From Ruminococcus sp. (lineage in GTDB: Bacteria > Bacillota > Clostridia > Oscillospirales > Ruminococcaceae), in assembly GCA_015066815.1 (NCBI GenBank), contig SVNR01000013.1, positions 1 through 53,525 on the forward strand: DNA of 53,525 nucleotides, given 5' to 3'. Positions 7,340-14,893 of the stretch are shown here, piece after piece. Every line of letters starts with the position of its first letter. Within the stretch, counting starts at the first letter, position 1. Made by a program: the position numbers and the translations under genes. The notes under the pieces were generated by a model, which was given only the letters and a program-made list of their open reading frames with translations, was not told where the DNA came from and did no database searches.

Positions 7340-8185
7340 ATGTCTTTGTTTAAAAAAAGAAAAAAAGAGAGTGTGGCAATACCTTTTCTTATAAGTATGA
7401 TAGTGACTCTTTTTGTCGTCGGGGTCCCGGTGCTTAATTTTTATAATTATCTTATAAACGAAAAAGACGGGAAAAACGCAGATGCGGTACAGCAGGCGTT
7501 TGTGCCGACAGAAAAGAACAGTATGACTCTTTTGTTCACGTTTGATCCTGATGACGCTTCTCTGCGCGATTCGTTTATGCTGGTTCGTACATCAGCGCTT
7601 GATAAAAGCTTTACTTTTATACCGGTATCAAACGATATTCTGTGTGACGACCGTAAAATGTCCCAGATATTCAAGGACGGCGGTATTATAGAGCTTGAAA
7701 AGGCGATAGAAAAAACTTTTGACATATCTGTAGACAAATACATGTCTTTAAACAATGCGTCTCTTGCGCTTATATGTGATTCTCTGGGCGGTGTAAACTA
7801 TCCTGTTCCGGACGGCCTCAAAGGTCTTAACGAGGGTACGCAGTTTCTTGATTCGAACTTTGTGATAAAGCTTATCTCAAACCCGAAGTTTGCTGAGGAT
7901 GCACGTACAGTAACTACCGGAAGCGTTTTTGCGGAGATGCTGGCAGGCGTATCAGGTTCAAGAGTTGCTGATATAGTTGATTATACATATAATCAGCTTG
8001 TAAATATGACAGAAACTGATATCACCTCTATCGATTATCAGAATCAGAAGGAGGCTATTGATTATATATTACGTTCAGGTAAGTTTAAGTCCACTTTCAG
8101 AGTTCCGTCAGGTGAAAACACAAAGCAGGGAATAGTTATGGACAAAAGCGCAATAAAAACCTTAAAGGAAGACGCAGGTCTTTAA
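7340..8185 (+). CDS. Degenerate LytR-CpsA-Psr (LCP)-like membrane-anchored protein
   Basis: The 281-residue protein starts with a basic stretch and one membrane segment (about residues 15-38), then an outside domain. 'TLLFTFDP...FMLVRTSALDKSFTFIPVSND' and 'ICDSLGGVNYPVPDGLKGLN' follow the LCP-domain pattern in order and spacing. LCP enzymes attach wall polymers to peptidoglycan. The usual 'IPRDT' segment is VSNDI here and the late 'R-x-R' motif is not seen, so transferase activity is doubtful. GGAGG lies 8 nt before the ATG. It is followed by a hairpin and then tatD. Confidence 0.65.
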   Translation: MSLFKKRKKESVAIPFLISMIVTLFVVGVPVLNFYNYLINEKDGKNADAVQQAFVPTEKNSMTLLFTFDPDDASLRDSFMLVRTSALDKSFTFIPVSNDILCDDRKMSQIFKDGGIIELEKAIEKTFDISVDKYMSLNNASLALICDSLGGVNYPVPDGLKGLNEGTQFLDSNFVIKLISNPKFAEDARTVTTGSVFAEMLAGVSGSRVADIVDYTYNQLVNMTETDITSIDYQNQKEAIDYILRSGKFKSTFRVPSGENTKQGIVMDKSAIKTLKEDAGL

Positions 8186-8192
8186 AAAAAGC

Positions 8193-8226
8193 CGGCTGCC
8201 GCAGATATAACGGCAGCCGTTTATCA
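8193..8226 (+). terminator. Hairpin between the LCP-like gene and tatD
   Basis: CGGCTGCCG (8193-8201) pairs with CGGCAGCCG (8211-8219), followed by the short T-run TTTATC. Probably a partial terminator, leaving some read-through into tatD 25 bp further on. Confidence 0.6.
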
Positions 8227-8250
8227 AGTAACGAAACGGAGTTAAAAAAA

Positions 8251-9030
8251 ATGCCTGAAAATATTTTTGATACACACTCGCACTATACAGACAGTGCTTT
8301 TGACGAAGACAGAGAATCTCTTATTGCTTCGCTTCACAAAAACGGCGTAAAATACATCATGCTCGCCGTATCCGAATATAACGATGCACTTAAGGCGCTT
8401 GAACTGGGCAGAAAATTTGATTTTGTATACAGTGCAGCCGGAATTCATCCTGAGTGCATAGATACTGCTTCTCCGGACTATATAGCAGAGCTTGAGGAGC
8501 TTATCACGAAAAATCCGGACAAAATAAAAGCCGTAGGCGAGATAGGGCTTGATTATCACTATGATGGATATGACAGAGAAAAGATGATAAGCATATTTAC
8601 TGAGCAGTTAAAGCTTGCTGACAGGCTTTCTCTTCCTGTTATCATCCACTCCCGTGATGCTACAAAGGACACTATGGACATACTCAGAAAGCATACTCCC
8701 AAAAAAGCTGTTGTACACTGCTTTTCAGGTTCGGCTGAAACTGCGCGTGAAATAATAGATCTCGGACTTCATATAAGCTTTACCGGAGTGCTGACCTTCA
8801 ATAACGCAAAAAAAGCACTCGAAGCTCTGAAGGAAGTGCCGCTTGAACGCCTTATGCTTGAAACGGACTGTCCGTATATGGCTCCGGTACCGTACAGAGG
8901 CAAGCGCTGCGACAGCTCGATGATAATTGAAATTGCTAAAAAAGCAGCTCTGATAAAGGAAGTTGATGTGGAGCAGCTTCTTGAAATAACATGTAAAAAC
9001 GCCGAAGAGTTTTTCGGAATAGATAAGTAA
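8251..9030 (+). CDS. tatD: TatD-family metal-dependent hydrolase/DNase
   Basis: The 259-residue TIM-barrel protein has all metal-binding elements in order: DTHSHYTD at 7-14, GEIGLDYHYD at about 95-104, PVIIHSRDA at about 130-138, VVHCFSG at about 153-159, and ETDCPYMAPVPYRG near 209-222. TatD proteins are 3'-5' exonucleases implicated in DNA repair; several bacterial paralogues exist, so the exact role is not certain. It ends in a strong bidirectional terminator shared with recR. Confidence 0.9.
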   Translation: MPENIFDTHSHYTDSAFDEDRESLIASLHKNGVKYIMLAVSEYNDALKALELGRKFDFVYSAAGIHPECIDTASPDYIAELEELITKNPDKIKAVGEIGLDYHYDGYDREKMISIFTEQLKLADRLSLPVIIHSRDATKDTMDILRKHTPKKAVVHCFSGSAETAREIIDLGLHISFTGVLTFNNAKKALEALKEVPLERLMLETDCPYMAPVPYRGKRCDSSMIIEIAKKAALIKEVDVEQLLEITCKNAEEFFGIDK

Positions 9031-9034
9031 ATAT

Positions 9035-9075
9035 AAAAAATTCCGGAAAAGCAAAAAGCTTTTCCGGAATTTTTT
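9035..9075. terminator. Bidirectional terminator between tatD and recR
   Basis: AAAAAATTCCGGAAAAGC pairs perfectly with its complement after an AAAA loop, giving a T-run on both strands for the convergent genes. Confidence 0.95.
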
Positions 9076-9679
9076 ATATTTCGTTTCTGTTTTCAATAGC
9101 TCTGAACAAGGTAACTTCGTCAGCATATTCGAGTATGCCGCCAACCGGAAGACCGAATGCCAGTCTTGTCACTCGTATACCGGCAGGCTTAAGAAGCCTT
9201 GATATATACATAGCTGTGGCGTCACCCTCAACAGTAGGGTTTGTCGCCATTATTACTTCATCTGTTTCCGTATCCGACTGAACGCGGGCGATAAGCTCTC
9301 TTATACGGAGCTTGTCCGGTGTTACGCCGTCTATAGGTGAAATAAGACCGTGAAGTACATGATAAAGTCCGTTGTATTCACCGGTTCTCTCTATTGCTGT
9401 AACGTCCTTGGGGCCTTCAACAACGCAGATGATTTTTTTGTTTCTGCGTATATCACTGCATACAGGACATATCTCGCGGTCCGTGAGATTCTGACAGACA
9501 GAGCAAAGACGCACGTTTTTCTTGGCGCTTATAAGAGCGTCAGAAAACTCCTTGACTTCTGCCTCGGACATAGACGTTACGTGATACGCAAGTCTCTGAG
9601 CGGTTTTCATCCCTATGCCGGGAAGCCGCGCAAACTGTTCAGCGAGAAGTATTACAGGCAATGCGTTTGATTCAGCCAT
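9074..9679 (-). CDS. recR: Recombination mediator RecR
   Basis: The 201-residue protein has the expected helix-hairpin-helix (about residues 10-30, 'FARLPGIGMKTAQRLAYH'), a four-cysteine zinc finger (CSVCQ...CPVCSD, about 57-72), and a Toprim domain ('ICVVEGPKDVTAIE', about 80-93; 'EVIMATNPTVEGDATA' later). RecR works with RecO/RecF to load RecA at gaps. It starts 3 bp past ybaB, the last gene of the SRP RNA-dnaX-ybaB-recR unit. Confidence 0.97.
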   Translation of the reverse strand: MAESNALPVILLAEQFARLPGIGMKTAQRLAYHVTSMSEAEVKEFSDALISAKKNVRLCSVCQNLTDREICPVCSDIRRNKKIICVVEGPKDVTAIERTGEYNGLYHVLHGLISPIDGVTPDKLRIRELIARVQSDTETDEVIMATNPTVEGDATAMYISRLLKPAGIRVTRLAFGLPVGGILEYADEVTLFRAIENRNEI

Positions 9680-9682
9680 TTA

Positions 9683-10033
9683 TCAGAATAAGCCAGGGAG
9701 TGAAACTCCGCCTGTGATCTTGGACATTTCTTCTTCTGTTGTTTCTTCGATTGCTGAAATAGCCTCGTTTACTGCGCTGATAACGAGATCCTGAAGCATC
9801 TCTACATCGTCCTTGTCAACAACCTCAGGCTTGATAGTGAGTGACTTGATGGATTTTTTACCATAAAGTACAACTTCTACAGCGCCGCCGCCTGCAGTAG
9901 CAGAGAATTCACGTTCTTCGATATCATCCTGAAGCTTTGTGATCTCGTCCTGCATCTTCTGTGCCTGCTTGATCATTGCGTTCATGTTCTGGGCTCCGCC
10001 GCCCATGTTCTGCTTTGGTACTCTTGCTTTCAT
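9683..10033 (-). CDS. YbaB/EbfC-family nucleoid-associated protein
   Basis: The 116-residue protein has a short Met/Gly/Gln-rich head and the YbaB core ('MIKQAQKMQDEITKLQDDIE', then 'GGGAVEVVLYGKKSIKSLTI'). Family members are small DNA-binding dimers, almost always encoded between dnaX and recR as here. AAAGGAG lies upstream of the ATG. The exact cellular role is unsettled. Confidence 0.93.
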   Translation of the reverse strand: MKARVPKQNMGGGAQNMNAMIKQAQKMQDEITKLQDDIEEREFSATAGGGAVEVVLYGKKSIKSLTIKPEVVDKDDVEMLQDLVISAVNEAISAIEETTEEEMSKITGGVSLPGLF

Positions 10034-10093
10034 ATTTTCGTAAACTCCTTTAATATTTTTTTACTTGTTTTATATTTTTGGCTGATCAAAGGC

Positions 10094-11668
10094 TTAGCCT
10101 TCCGGATAGTTTTCAAGATTTGAATTCTTGGCCTTTTCTATCAGCTTGATAGCGTTTTTTTCTTCCTCTGTAGCCTCTACGTCGCACTTTGCTCTTATTG
10201 CAAATCTTTTGCCGAGAACGCTCTCTACTGCGTCTCCGAGCATAGCGGCGTTTTCCTTGTTTCGGAAGAGTGATATGAAAAATGGGTTTTTTGCTATTAT
10301 AAACAACCCGTCTCCGTTTACAAAAGCCTTAGAGTCGGTAAGACTTGCAGAAACTGCGGGATTTGTTTCAGAAAATTTTTGTAGTACCTCAGCCCAGTTG
10401 TTCAGCTGTCTGAGATTTTTCTTGTCAAGCTTTGTGAAGTCTACCTGCGGCTCGTTTCTTACAGGAGCTGATGCTTCTGTTCTGCGGTTCTGCATGCCTG
10501 AAGCGGCACCTGACTGAAGCTTTCTTTCAAGCTCGCTTAGTCTGTTCATAAGATCGGACGGTACTCCGACAGCGGCCGGCTTTTCTGTGATTCCTGATGC
10601 CAGCTTTATTATGCACATTTCGAGCTCCACCCGCTTGTTCACTGCTCTGAGCATTCTTTCGCTGCATTCCTGCATTTCGGAGAGGAAGGAAAGTACAGCT
10701 TCAAGAGAGAGCTTTTCGCTTATACCTGTAAGGATATCGAGTTCATCGGGCATACAGGTTATAAGACCGGAGTTGTCCGGTGTTATTTTTATGAGCATTA
10801 TGTTGCGGAGCTGAAAAATTATTTCTTCGCAAAGACGTGACATATCCTTCGAAGCGGCGTACAGCTCGTCTATGGCTGTTATTGCTTTTGAAGGAGCCTG
10901 TTCAGTGATTGAGGTGATTATTCCGAATACATGATCCCTGCCTGCAATACCTGCTGCCATGGACACGGTTTCGGCTGTTATATCTTCTGAGAACGCCATA
11001 CACTGATCAAGCAGTGACAGCGCGTCTCTCATGCCTCCGTCTGCAAGCTTTGCGATAAGAAAGGCTGCTTCATCGCTTAAGGATATCTTTTCCTGAGAAG
11101 AAATATACATAAGACGTTTTGCGATATCGTCAGGAAGTATTCTTCTGAAGTCATATCTCTGACATCTTGAAGCTATAGTAGCAGGTACCTTGTGTACCTC
11201 TGTTGTAGCCAGTATGAACTTTACATACGGAGGAGGTTCTTCCATGATTTTCAGCAATGCATTAAATGCATTTACGGAGAGCATATGAACCTCGTCTATT
11301 ATATAAACCTTGTATTTGCAGCGTTCCGGAGTGAAAACTGCTCCTTCACGCAGATCACGTATGTCATCAACGCCGTTGTTTGAAGCTGCGTCTATCTCTA
11401 TGATGTCGGCAAGCGCAAAGCTGTCAGCGTCACGGCATATGTCACATTCAAGACACGGAGCACCGTCAGTAGGATGCTCACAGTTTATAGCCTTGGCAAA
11501 TATACGGGCACAGGTTGTTTTTCCTGTTCCTCTCGAACCTGTAAAAAGATATGCGTGAGCTGTTTTGTTGTTTATTATCTGATTTTTGAGAGTTGTTGTA
11601 ATGTGTGGCTGTGATACCACATCATCAAACGTAAGCGGTCTCCAGCGCCTGTATAAAGCTGTATACAT
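10094..11668 (-). CDS. dnaX: DNA polymerase III subunit gamma/tau
   Basis: The start is placed at the ATG at 11668, giving MYTALYRRWRPLTFDDVVSQ, the universal DnaX opening, preceded by AAGGGAAA. A longer open frame would run into the SRP RNA and is rejected. The 524-residue protein has Walker A GSRGTGKTT (about 44-52), a cysteine-rich zinc module (CEHPTDGAPCLECDIC), Walker B/DExH 'YIIDEVHML' and the sensor 'ASRCQRYDF'. It is the clamp-loader ATPase; the C-terminal third corresponds to the tau extension and is weakly conserved. No frameshift signal for a gamma form was noticed. Confidence 0.95.
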   Translation of the reverse strand: MYTALYRRWRPLTFDDVVSQPHITTTLKNQIINNKTAHAYLFTGSRGTGKTTCARIFAKAINCEHPTDGAPCLECDICRDADSFALADIIEIDAASNNGVDDIRDLREGAVFTPERCKYKVYIIDEVHMLSVNAFNALLKIMEEPPPYVKFILATTEVHKVPATIASRCQRYDFRRILPDDIAKRLMYISSQEKISLSDEAAFLIAKLADGGMRDALSLLDQCMAFSEDITAETVSMAAGIAGRDHVFGIITSITEQAPSKAITAIDELYAASKDMSRLCEEIIFQLRNIMLIKITPDNSGLITCMPDELDILTGISEKLSLEAVLSFLSEMQECSERMLRAVNKRVELEMCIIKLASGITEKPAAVGVPSDLMNRLSELERKLQSGAASGMQNRRTEASAPVRNEPQVDFTKLDKKNLRQLNNWAEVLQKFSETNPAVSASLTDSKAFVNGDGLFIIAKNPFFISLFRNKENAAMLGDAVESVLGKRFAIRAKCDVEATEEEKNAIKLIEKAKNSNLENYPEG

Positions 11669-11715
11669 TTTCAGATTTCCCTTCTCGCAAAAAAAGCTGA
11701 GATAATAAATAAATA

Positions 11716-11839
11716 TCCGGAACATAGGTGTGCAGGCTTGCTGCGGCACACAAAACGGTCCGCTTAATGCTGCTCGGTTCCCCGCCTGACATGGTTCACG
11801 GTGTCTCGTTGCACAGGGCCCGCACACCTATATTCCGGA
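11716..11839 (-). ncRNA. ffs: Signal recognition particle RNA (SRP RNA, small bacterial type)
   Basis: On the minus strand the ends TCCGGAATATAGGTGTGCGG and its partner near 11716-11735 (GCACACCTATGTTCCGGA) form the long closing helix. The apical domain contains ATGTCAGGCGGGGAACCGAG followed by CAGCATTAAGC, the conserved Ffh-binding internal loop with GGAA-type tetraloop. At about 124 nt it is a small SRP RNA without the Alu domain of Bacillus. Location directly upstream of dnaX is the classic Firmicutes arrangement. Confidence 0.93.
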
Positions 11840-11904
11840 TGATAACTCTACCTTTTTAGATGTTATAGGCTTGAGAGATTAAAAAATCCTCAAAAACTTT
11901 ATTA

Positions 11905-11933
11905 ATTATATCATATATACATAAAAAAATCAA
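11905..11933 (-). promoter_or_regulatory. Sigma-A promoter of the SRP RNA-dnaX unit
   Basis: Minus-strand TTGATT (11928-11933), 17-bp spacer, TATAAT (11905-11910). The start would be near 11898, leaving a ~60-nt precursor leader before the mature SRP RNA. Confidence 0.7.
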
Positions 11934-11986
11934 TACTTTTATAAAAAAATTATAGACAGGAATTTTACTTTTTTTCTTGAAACCCC

Positions 11987-12015
11987 TTTACAAAGTCGAA
12001 AAAGTGTGGTATAAT
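11987..12015 (+). promoter_or_regulatory. Sigma-A promoter of tRNA-Pro
   Basis: TTTACA (11987-11992), 17-bp spacer, TATAAT (12010-12015), 20 bp before the tRNA. Confidence 0.8.
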
Positions 12016-12035
12016 CTAATCTGTTGAATAAATTA

Positions 12036-12109
<74 letters not shown>

Positions 12110-12120
12110 TTGTTTTTTTA

Positions 12121-12160
12121 CCCGCATGATTATGTGAATTTACGTAGTCATGCGGGTTTT
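12121..12160 (+). terminator. Terminator of tRNA-Pro
   Basis: CCCGCATGA (12121-12129) pairs with TCATGCGGG (12148-12156), with extra inner pairing, followed by TTTT. Confidence 0.85.
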
Positions 12161-12375
12161 GTGTTATAATTTCAGAAGAACTGCAAATATGATATGCAAA
12201 AAAAGAAATGAAATCGAGATGATAAGACTATTGTTGAGACTGTGGTGTAATGGCTGGAAAACTGTTGGTATCAGATGGAGTGCCGGCGTTTTTGTACATG
12301 AATTATTGAACTTTTAAGGTGCAGGAGAGCAGAATAAACAGATAGTGCAGTAAGTGCCTGAGGAGGTGGACTATA

Positions 12376-13095
12376 ATGTTAAGATTTGCTGTTTGTGACG
12401 ATGAAGAATATATATGCAGTAAATTAGAGAAATTTATATCTCAATACTGTAAATATACGAACAGAGAATACGATGTAGATATTTTTACATCAGGTGAAGC
12501 GTTTATTAACCGTCTCAACTCTGATAATAACTATCATATCATTTTTCTTGATATTGAACTGCAAAAATGTAACGGAATAGAGGTCAGCGAGTATATCAGA
12601 AATATTATCGGAAATGAAACAGTACAGATTGTATACGTTTCAGGGAAAACAGGATATGATCGTCAGTTATTTATGTATAGACCATTTCAATTTATAGATA
12701 AGCCTTTTGAATATGAAAAGATTTCTGCAGTAATAGAGAAGTATTTACGTATATACGGGAATAAAAGCGGAATTTTTCATTATAAGGTCGGACACGATAC
12801 ATACTGGGTTAAGCCTGAGGAAGTATTATACTTCAAAAGTATTGATAGAAAAATAAAAATAATAAGTACATCCTCGGAGGATATATTTTACGGTTCTCTT
12901 GAAAAAGTTGAGGAACAGCTTAAAGGACAGGGCTTTTTGTCACCGCATAAATCTTACCTTGTAAATTACCGTTTTATTCGTTCATTTCGGTCGGATCTGA
13001 TAGTTCTGATAAACGGGGAAGATATACCTGTTGCAAAGTCAAAAAGAAAAGAAATTGCCAGGGCTCAGATAATTCTGGAAAACGGAGGCGGATAA
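12376..13095 (+). CDS. LytTR-type response regulator, AgrA-like
   Basis: The 239-residue protein has a receiver domain (residues 1-~120) with acidic pocket D8/D9, phosphoacceptor D59 in 'IIFLDIEL' and the conserved K109 in FIDKPF. A LytTR DNA-binding domain (~135-235) contains 'EEVLYFKSIDRKIKI' and 'GFLSPHKSYLVNYRFI'. This is the AgrA/VirR architecture that binds paired 9-bp direct repeats. GAGGAGG precedes the ATG. Its stop lies 1 bp before the kinase start, so the pair is translationally linked. It is the first gene of the agr-like locus. Confidence 0.92.
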   Translation: MLRFAVCDDEEYICSKLEKFISQYCKYTNREYDVDIFTSGEAFINRLNSDNNYHIIFLDIELQKCNGIEVSEYIRNIIGNETVQIVYVSGKTGYDRQLFMYRPFQFIDKPFEYEKISAVIEKYLRIYGNKSGIFHYKVGHDTYWVKPEEVLYFKSIDRKIKIISTSSEDIFYGSLEKVEEQLKGQGFLSPHKSYLVNYRFIRSFRSDLIVLINGEDIPVAKSKRKEIARAQIILENGGG

Positions 13096-13096
13096 T

Positions 13097-14386
13097 ATGT
13101 TAACTGATACTTATCGCTTGATATATCTGATTACTAATTTATTCAATGTGGTGATTATTTCAAAATTCATGAATGCATTTTATCAGAAAAGAACAACATC
13201 TAAAATTATATGTTTGTTGTCCTGTCTTTCGTATTTTGTTATAACAAGCGTTGTTTATCTTAATTTAGATATTCCTATGCTAACATTAATTGTGAATTAT
13301 GTTATTATATTCGGAATATCGTTTAACTACGAATCTCATCTCAAAAGAAAATTTCTGATATCTCTGTATATTCTTTTATTTATGGTAATCCCTGAATTTT
13401 TAATTGCAGCTTTGACCGGCTTTATTCATTTTTCGTTTTTTAGCGAAGGAGGCTACAGCAACAGCATAGGTGCTGTTGCCGTCCGGCTGGTTACATATAT
13501 GGAAGCGCTGTTGATTAAGAATTATAAGACAGTAAAAAATAATCAGAAGGTATCGAATTCTGAATGGGCAGCTTCAATATTTGTTCCGGTTACAACATTG
13601 ATTCTGGAGATAATGATTATTCAGTCTCATCAATTATCAAAAGCAGTGGTTATTACTTCTTTGTGTCTTGTTTTTACTCTGAATTTTATAGCGTTCTATC
13701 TGTATGATTCTTTGGCGGACAGTTACATGAAAATTGCAAGCTTTGCTGTTATAGAAAAAGAAAATGAGCTTTACAGTAAACAATGTGAAATGATGCAGAC
13801 TTCAACAGAAAGTCTTCAGGCGTTCAGACACGATCTTTGCAATCAGTTTGCGGTTGTATCAGAGCTGATGGAAAAGGAGAAATATGATCTTGCACGAAAA
13901 CAGATATCATCATTGTTTCAGCAGACAATGAATAATGCCATTTACAGTACGACAGGAAATATGGTTATAGACAGCTTGATAAACTACAAGCTTCAGTCTG
14001 CTTTCAATAAAAAAATAAAAATCGACTCGGATATAGCTGTTCCTGAAAATCTTGATATGGATGTCACTGATATTATAACTATAATAGGAAATTTACTTGA
14101 TAATGCAATAAGAGCGGTTACGGAATTACCTGAAGACAAGAGAAATTTATTTATGAAGATTGTATATAGTCAGGACAGACTTATAATACAATCGATAAAT
14201 CCGTATTGTTCAGAGGTTAAGTATAGCAATGGAGAAATCATATCCTCTAAGGAGGATGCTGATAATCATGGATACGGAATAAAGAATATTGAACATATAG
14301 TTAATAAATATGATGGTTATATGGAAATAAATCATGAACATTCGTTGTTTAAGGTAGATATACTTTTGTATCTTGTACGTTCATAA
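13097..14386 (+). CDS. AgrC-like sensor histidine kinase (GHKL ATPase)
   Basis: The 429-residue protein has six or seven membrane segments in the first ~205 residues, then a dimerisation region with phosphoacceptor H245 in FRHDLCNQF, an N-box GNLLDNAIRAV (about 331-341) and G-box HGYGIKNI (391-398). The atypical H-box and absence of other sensor domains define the HPK10/AgrC class, whose ligands are cyclic thiolactone peptides. It lies between the LytTR regulator and the AgrD-like peptide gene, giving the order regulator-kinase-peptide. Confidence 0.9.
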   Translation: MLTDTYRLIYLITNLFNVVIISKFMNAFYQKRTTSKIICLLSCLSYFVITSVVYLNLDIPMLTLIVNYVIIFGISFNYESHLKRKFLISLYILLFMVIPEFLIAALTGFIHFSFFSEGGYSNSIGAVAVRLVTYMEALLIKNYKTVKNNQKVSNSEWAASIFVPVTTLILEIMIIQSHQLSKAVVITSLCLVFTLNFIAFYLYDSLADSYMKIASFAVIEKENELYSKQCEMMQTSTESLQAFRHDLCNQFAVVSELMEKEKYDLARKQISSLFQQTMNNAIYSTTGNMVIDSLINYKLQSAFNKKIKIDSDIAVPENLDMDVTDIITIIGNLLDNAIRAVTELPEDKRNLFMKIVYSQDRLIIQSINPYCSEVKYSNGEIISSKEDADNHGYGIKNIEHIVNKYDGYMEINHEHSLFKVDILLYLVRS

Positions 14387-14404
14387 ATAATCATGATTTT
14401 CCCG

Positions 14405-14468
14405 TTCACTACGAAAAAACGGCATTTTACTGCAAATTCTCGCACAGAGGGTTCTTTTGTGATATAAT
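14405..14468 (+). promoter_or_regulatory. Candidate activator-dependent promoter of agrD with paired LytTR/AgrA sites
   Basis: CACTACGAAA at 14407 and TACTGCAAAT at 14428 form an imperfect direct repeat exactly 21 bp apart (two helical turns), the spacing used by LytTR regulators. The -10 box TATAAT is at 14463-14468, but the -35 position (about 14440-14445, TCGCAC) is poor. The second repeat ends just before it, as expected for an activated promoter. The site is inferred from spacing and position, not from a known consensus. Confidence 0.5.
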
Positions 14469-14508
14469 TCGGTTAATCAAGGGAACAGTCTGAAAGGAGG
14501 AAATAGCA

Positions 14509-14652
14509 GTGAAAAAAATTTTTTTGAAGTACCTTAGCTGCGCTGCATCGCTTGCCTTTGTTATTACAGCGATAACAGCAAATTCTACATGCGTATGTAT
14601 TATTCATCAGGATAAGCTTCCTGTTGAGGCAAAAAAACTGCGTAGATTCTGA
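14509..14652 (+). CDS. agrD: AgrD-like cyclic lactone autoinducer prepeptide
   Basis: A GTG start with AAAGGAGG 8 nt upstream opens a 47-residue frame. The N-terminus MKKIFLKYLSCAASLAFVIT is the amphipathic membrane leader, the core is NSTCVCII and the tail is HQDKLPVEAKKLRRF. This is the three-part AgrD plan: in S. aureus the core YSTCDFIM precedes a charged, Pro-containing tail. The predicted signal would be a thiolactone ring from the first core Cys to the final Ile; the second Cys inside the ring is unusual. No agrB protease/exporter gene is present nearby, so processing must rely on an AgrB elsewhere or the locus is silent. Confidence 0.88.
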   Translation: MKKIFLKYLSCAASLAFVITAITANSTCVCIIHQDKLPVEAKKLRRF

Positions 14653-14827
14653 TGTTTTTAAGAGCATCGGAAAAAATCGCGGATGTTTTCGTTCTGAAGA
14701 AGGTATTCGTGATTATCTTGCTGTAATGTCTTATGTCAGCACAGCTAAAAAACATGGTAAAAATGCTTTTCAGGCTATCTTGAATGTTTTTGAAGGTAAT
14801 ACTTTTTATGCTATTGAAGACTGAGGT
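14653..14827 (+). pseudogene. IS66-type transposase, C-terminal remnant
   Basis: Starting directly after the agrD stop, the frame FKSIGKNRGCFRSEEGIRDY, then LAVMSYVSTAKKHGKNAFQA and ILNVFEGNTFYAIED ends at 14824. The 'GCFRSEEG...YVSTAKKHGKNAFQA' pattern is the C-terminal tail of IS66-family DDE transposases. Only ~55 of ~500 residues remain, with no start and no catalytic triad, so it is a relic. It occupies the place where agrB might be expected, suggesting that an insertion and deletion removed sequence after agrD; this is inference. Confidence 0.6.
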
Positions 14828-14828
14828 G

Positions 14829-14840
14829 CTGAACAGTTAC
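14829..14840. repeat. 12-bp motif shared with 19636, probable old IS end
   Basis: CTGAACAGTTAC lies 5 bp after the IS66-type remnant's stop. The same 12 bp recurs at 19636-19647, where it interrupts the IS3-type remnant. The likely explanation is two copies of one IS terminus. Confidence 0.4.
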
Positions 14841-14893
14841 GTTAAATGAATAAATGTACATTTCCGTATTGAGTATTTTGAGAGGAGTAGGCA

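Noticed and set aside
11669-11827. N-terminal extension of DnaX by 53 codons
   Set aside because: The extension overlaps the SRP RNA and has no ribosome site; the conserved DnaX start MYTALYRRWRP begins at 11668.
14624-14824. Independent 66-residue gene after agrD
   Set aside because: The frame is the tail of an IS66-type transposase and its apparent start lies inside agrD without a ribosome site.
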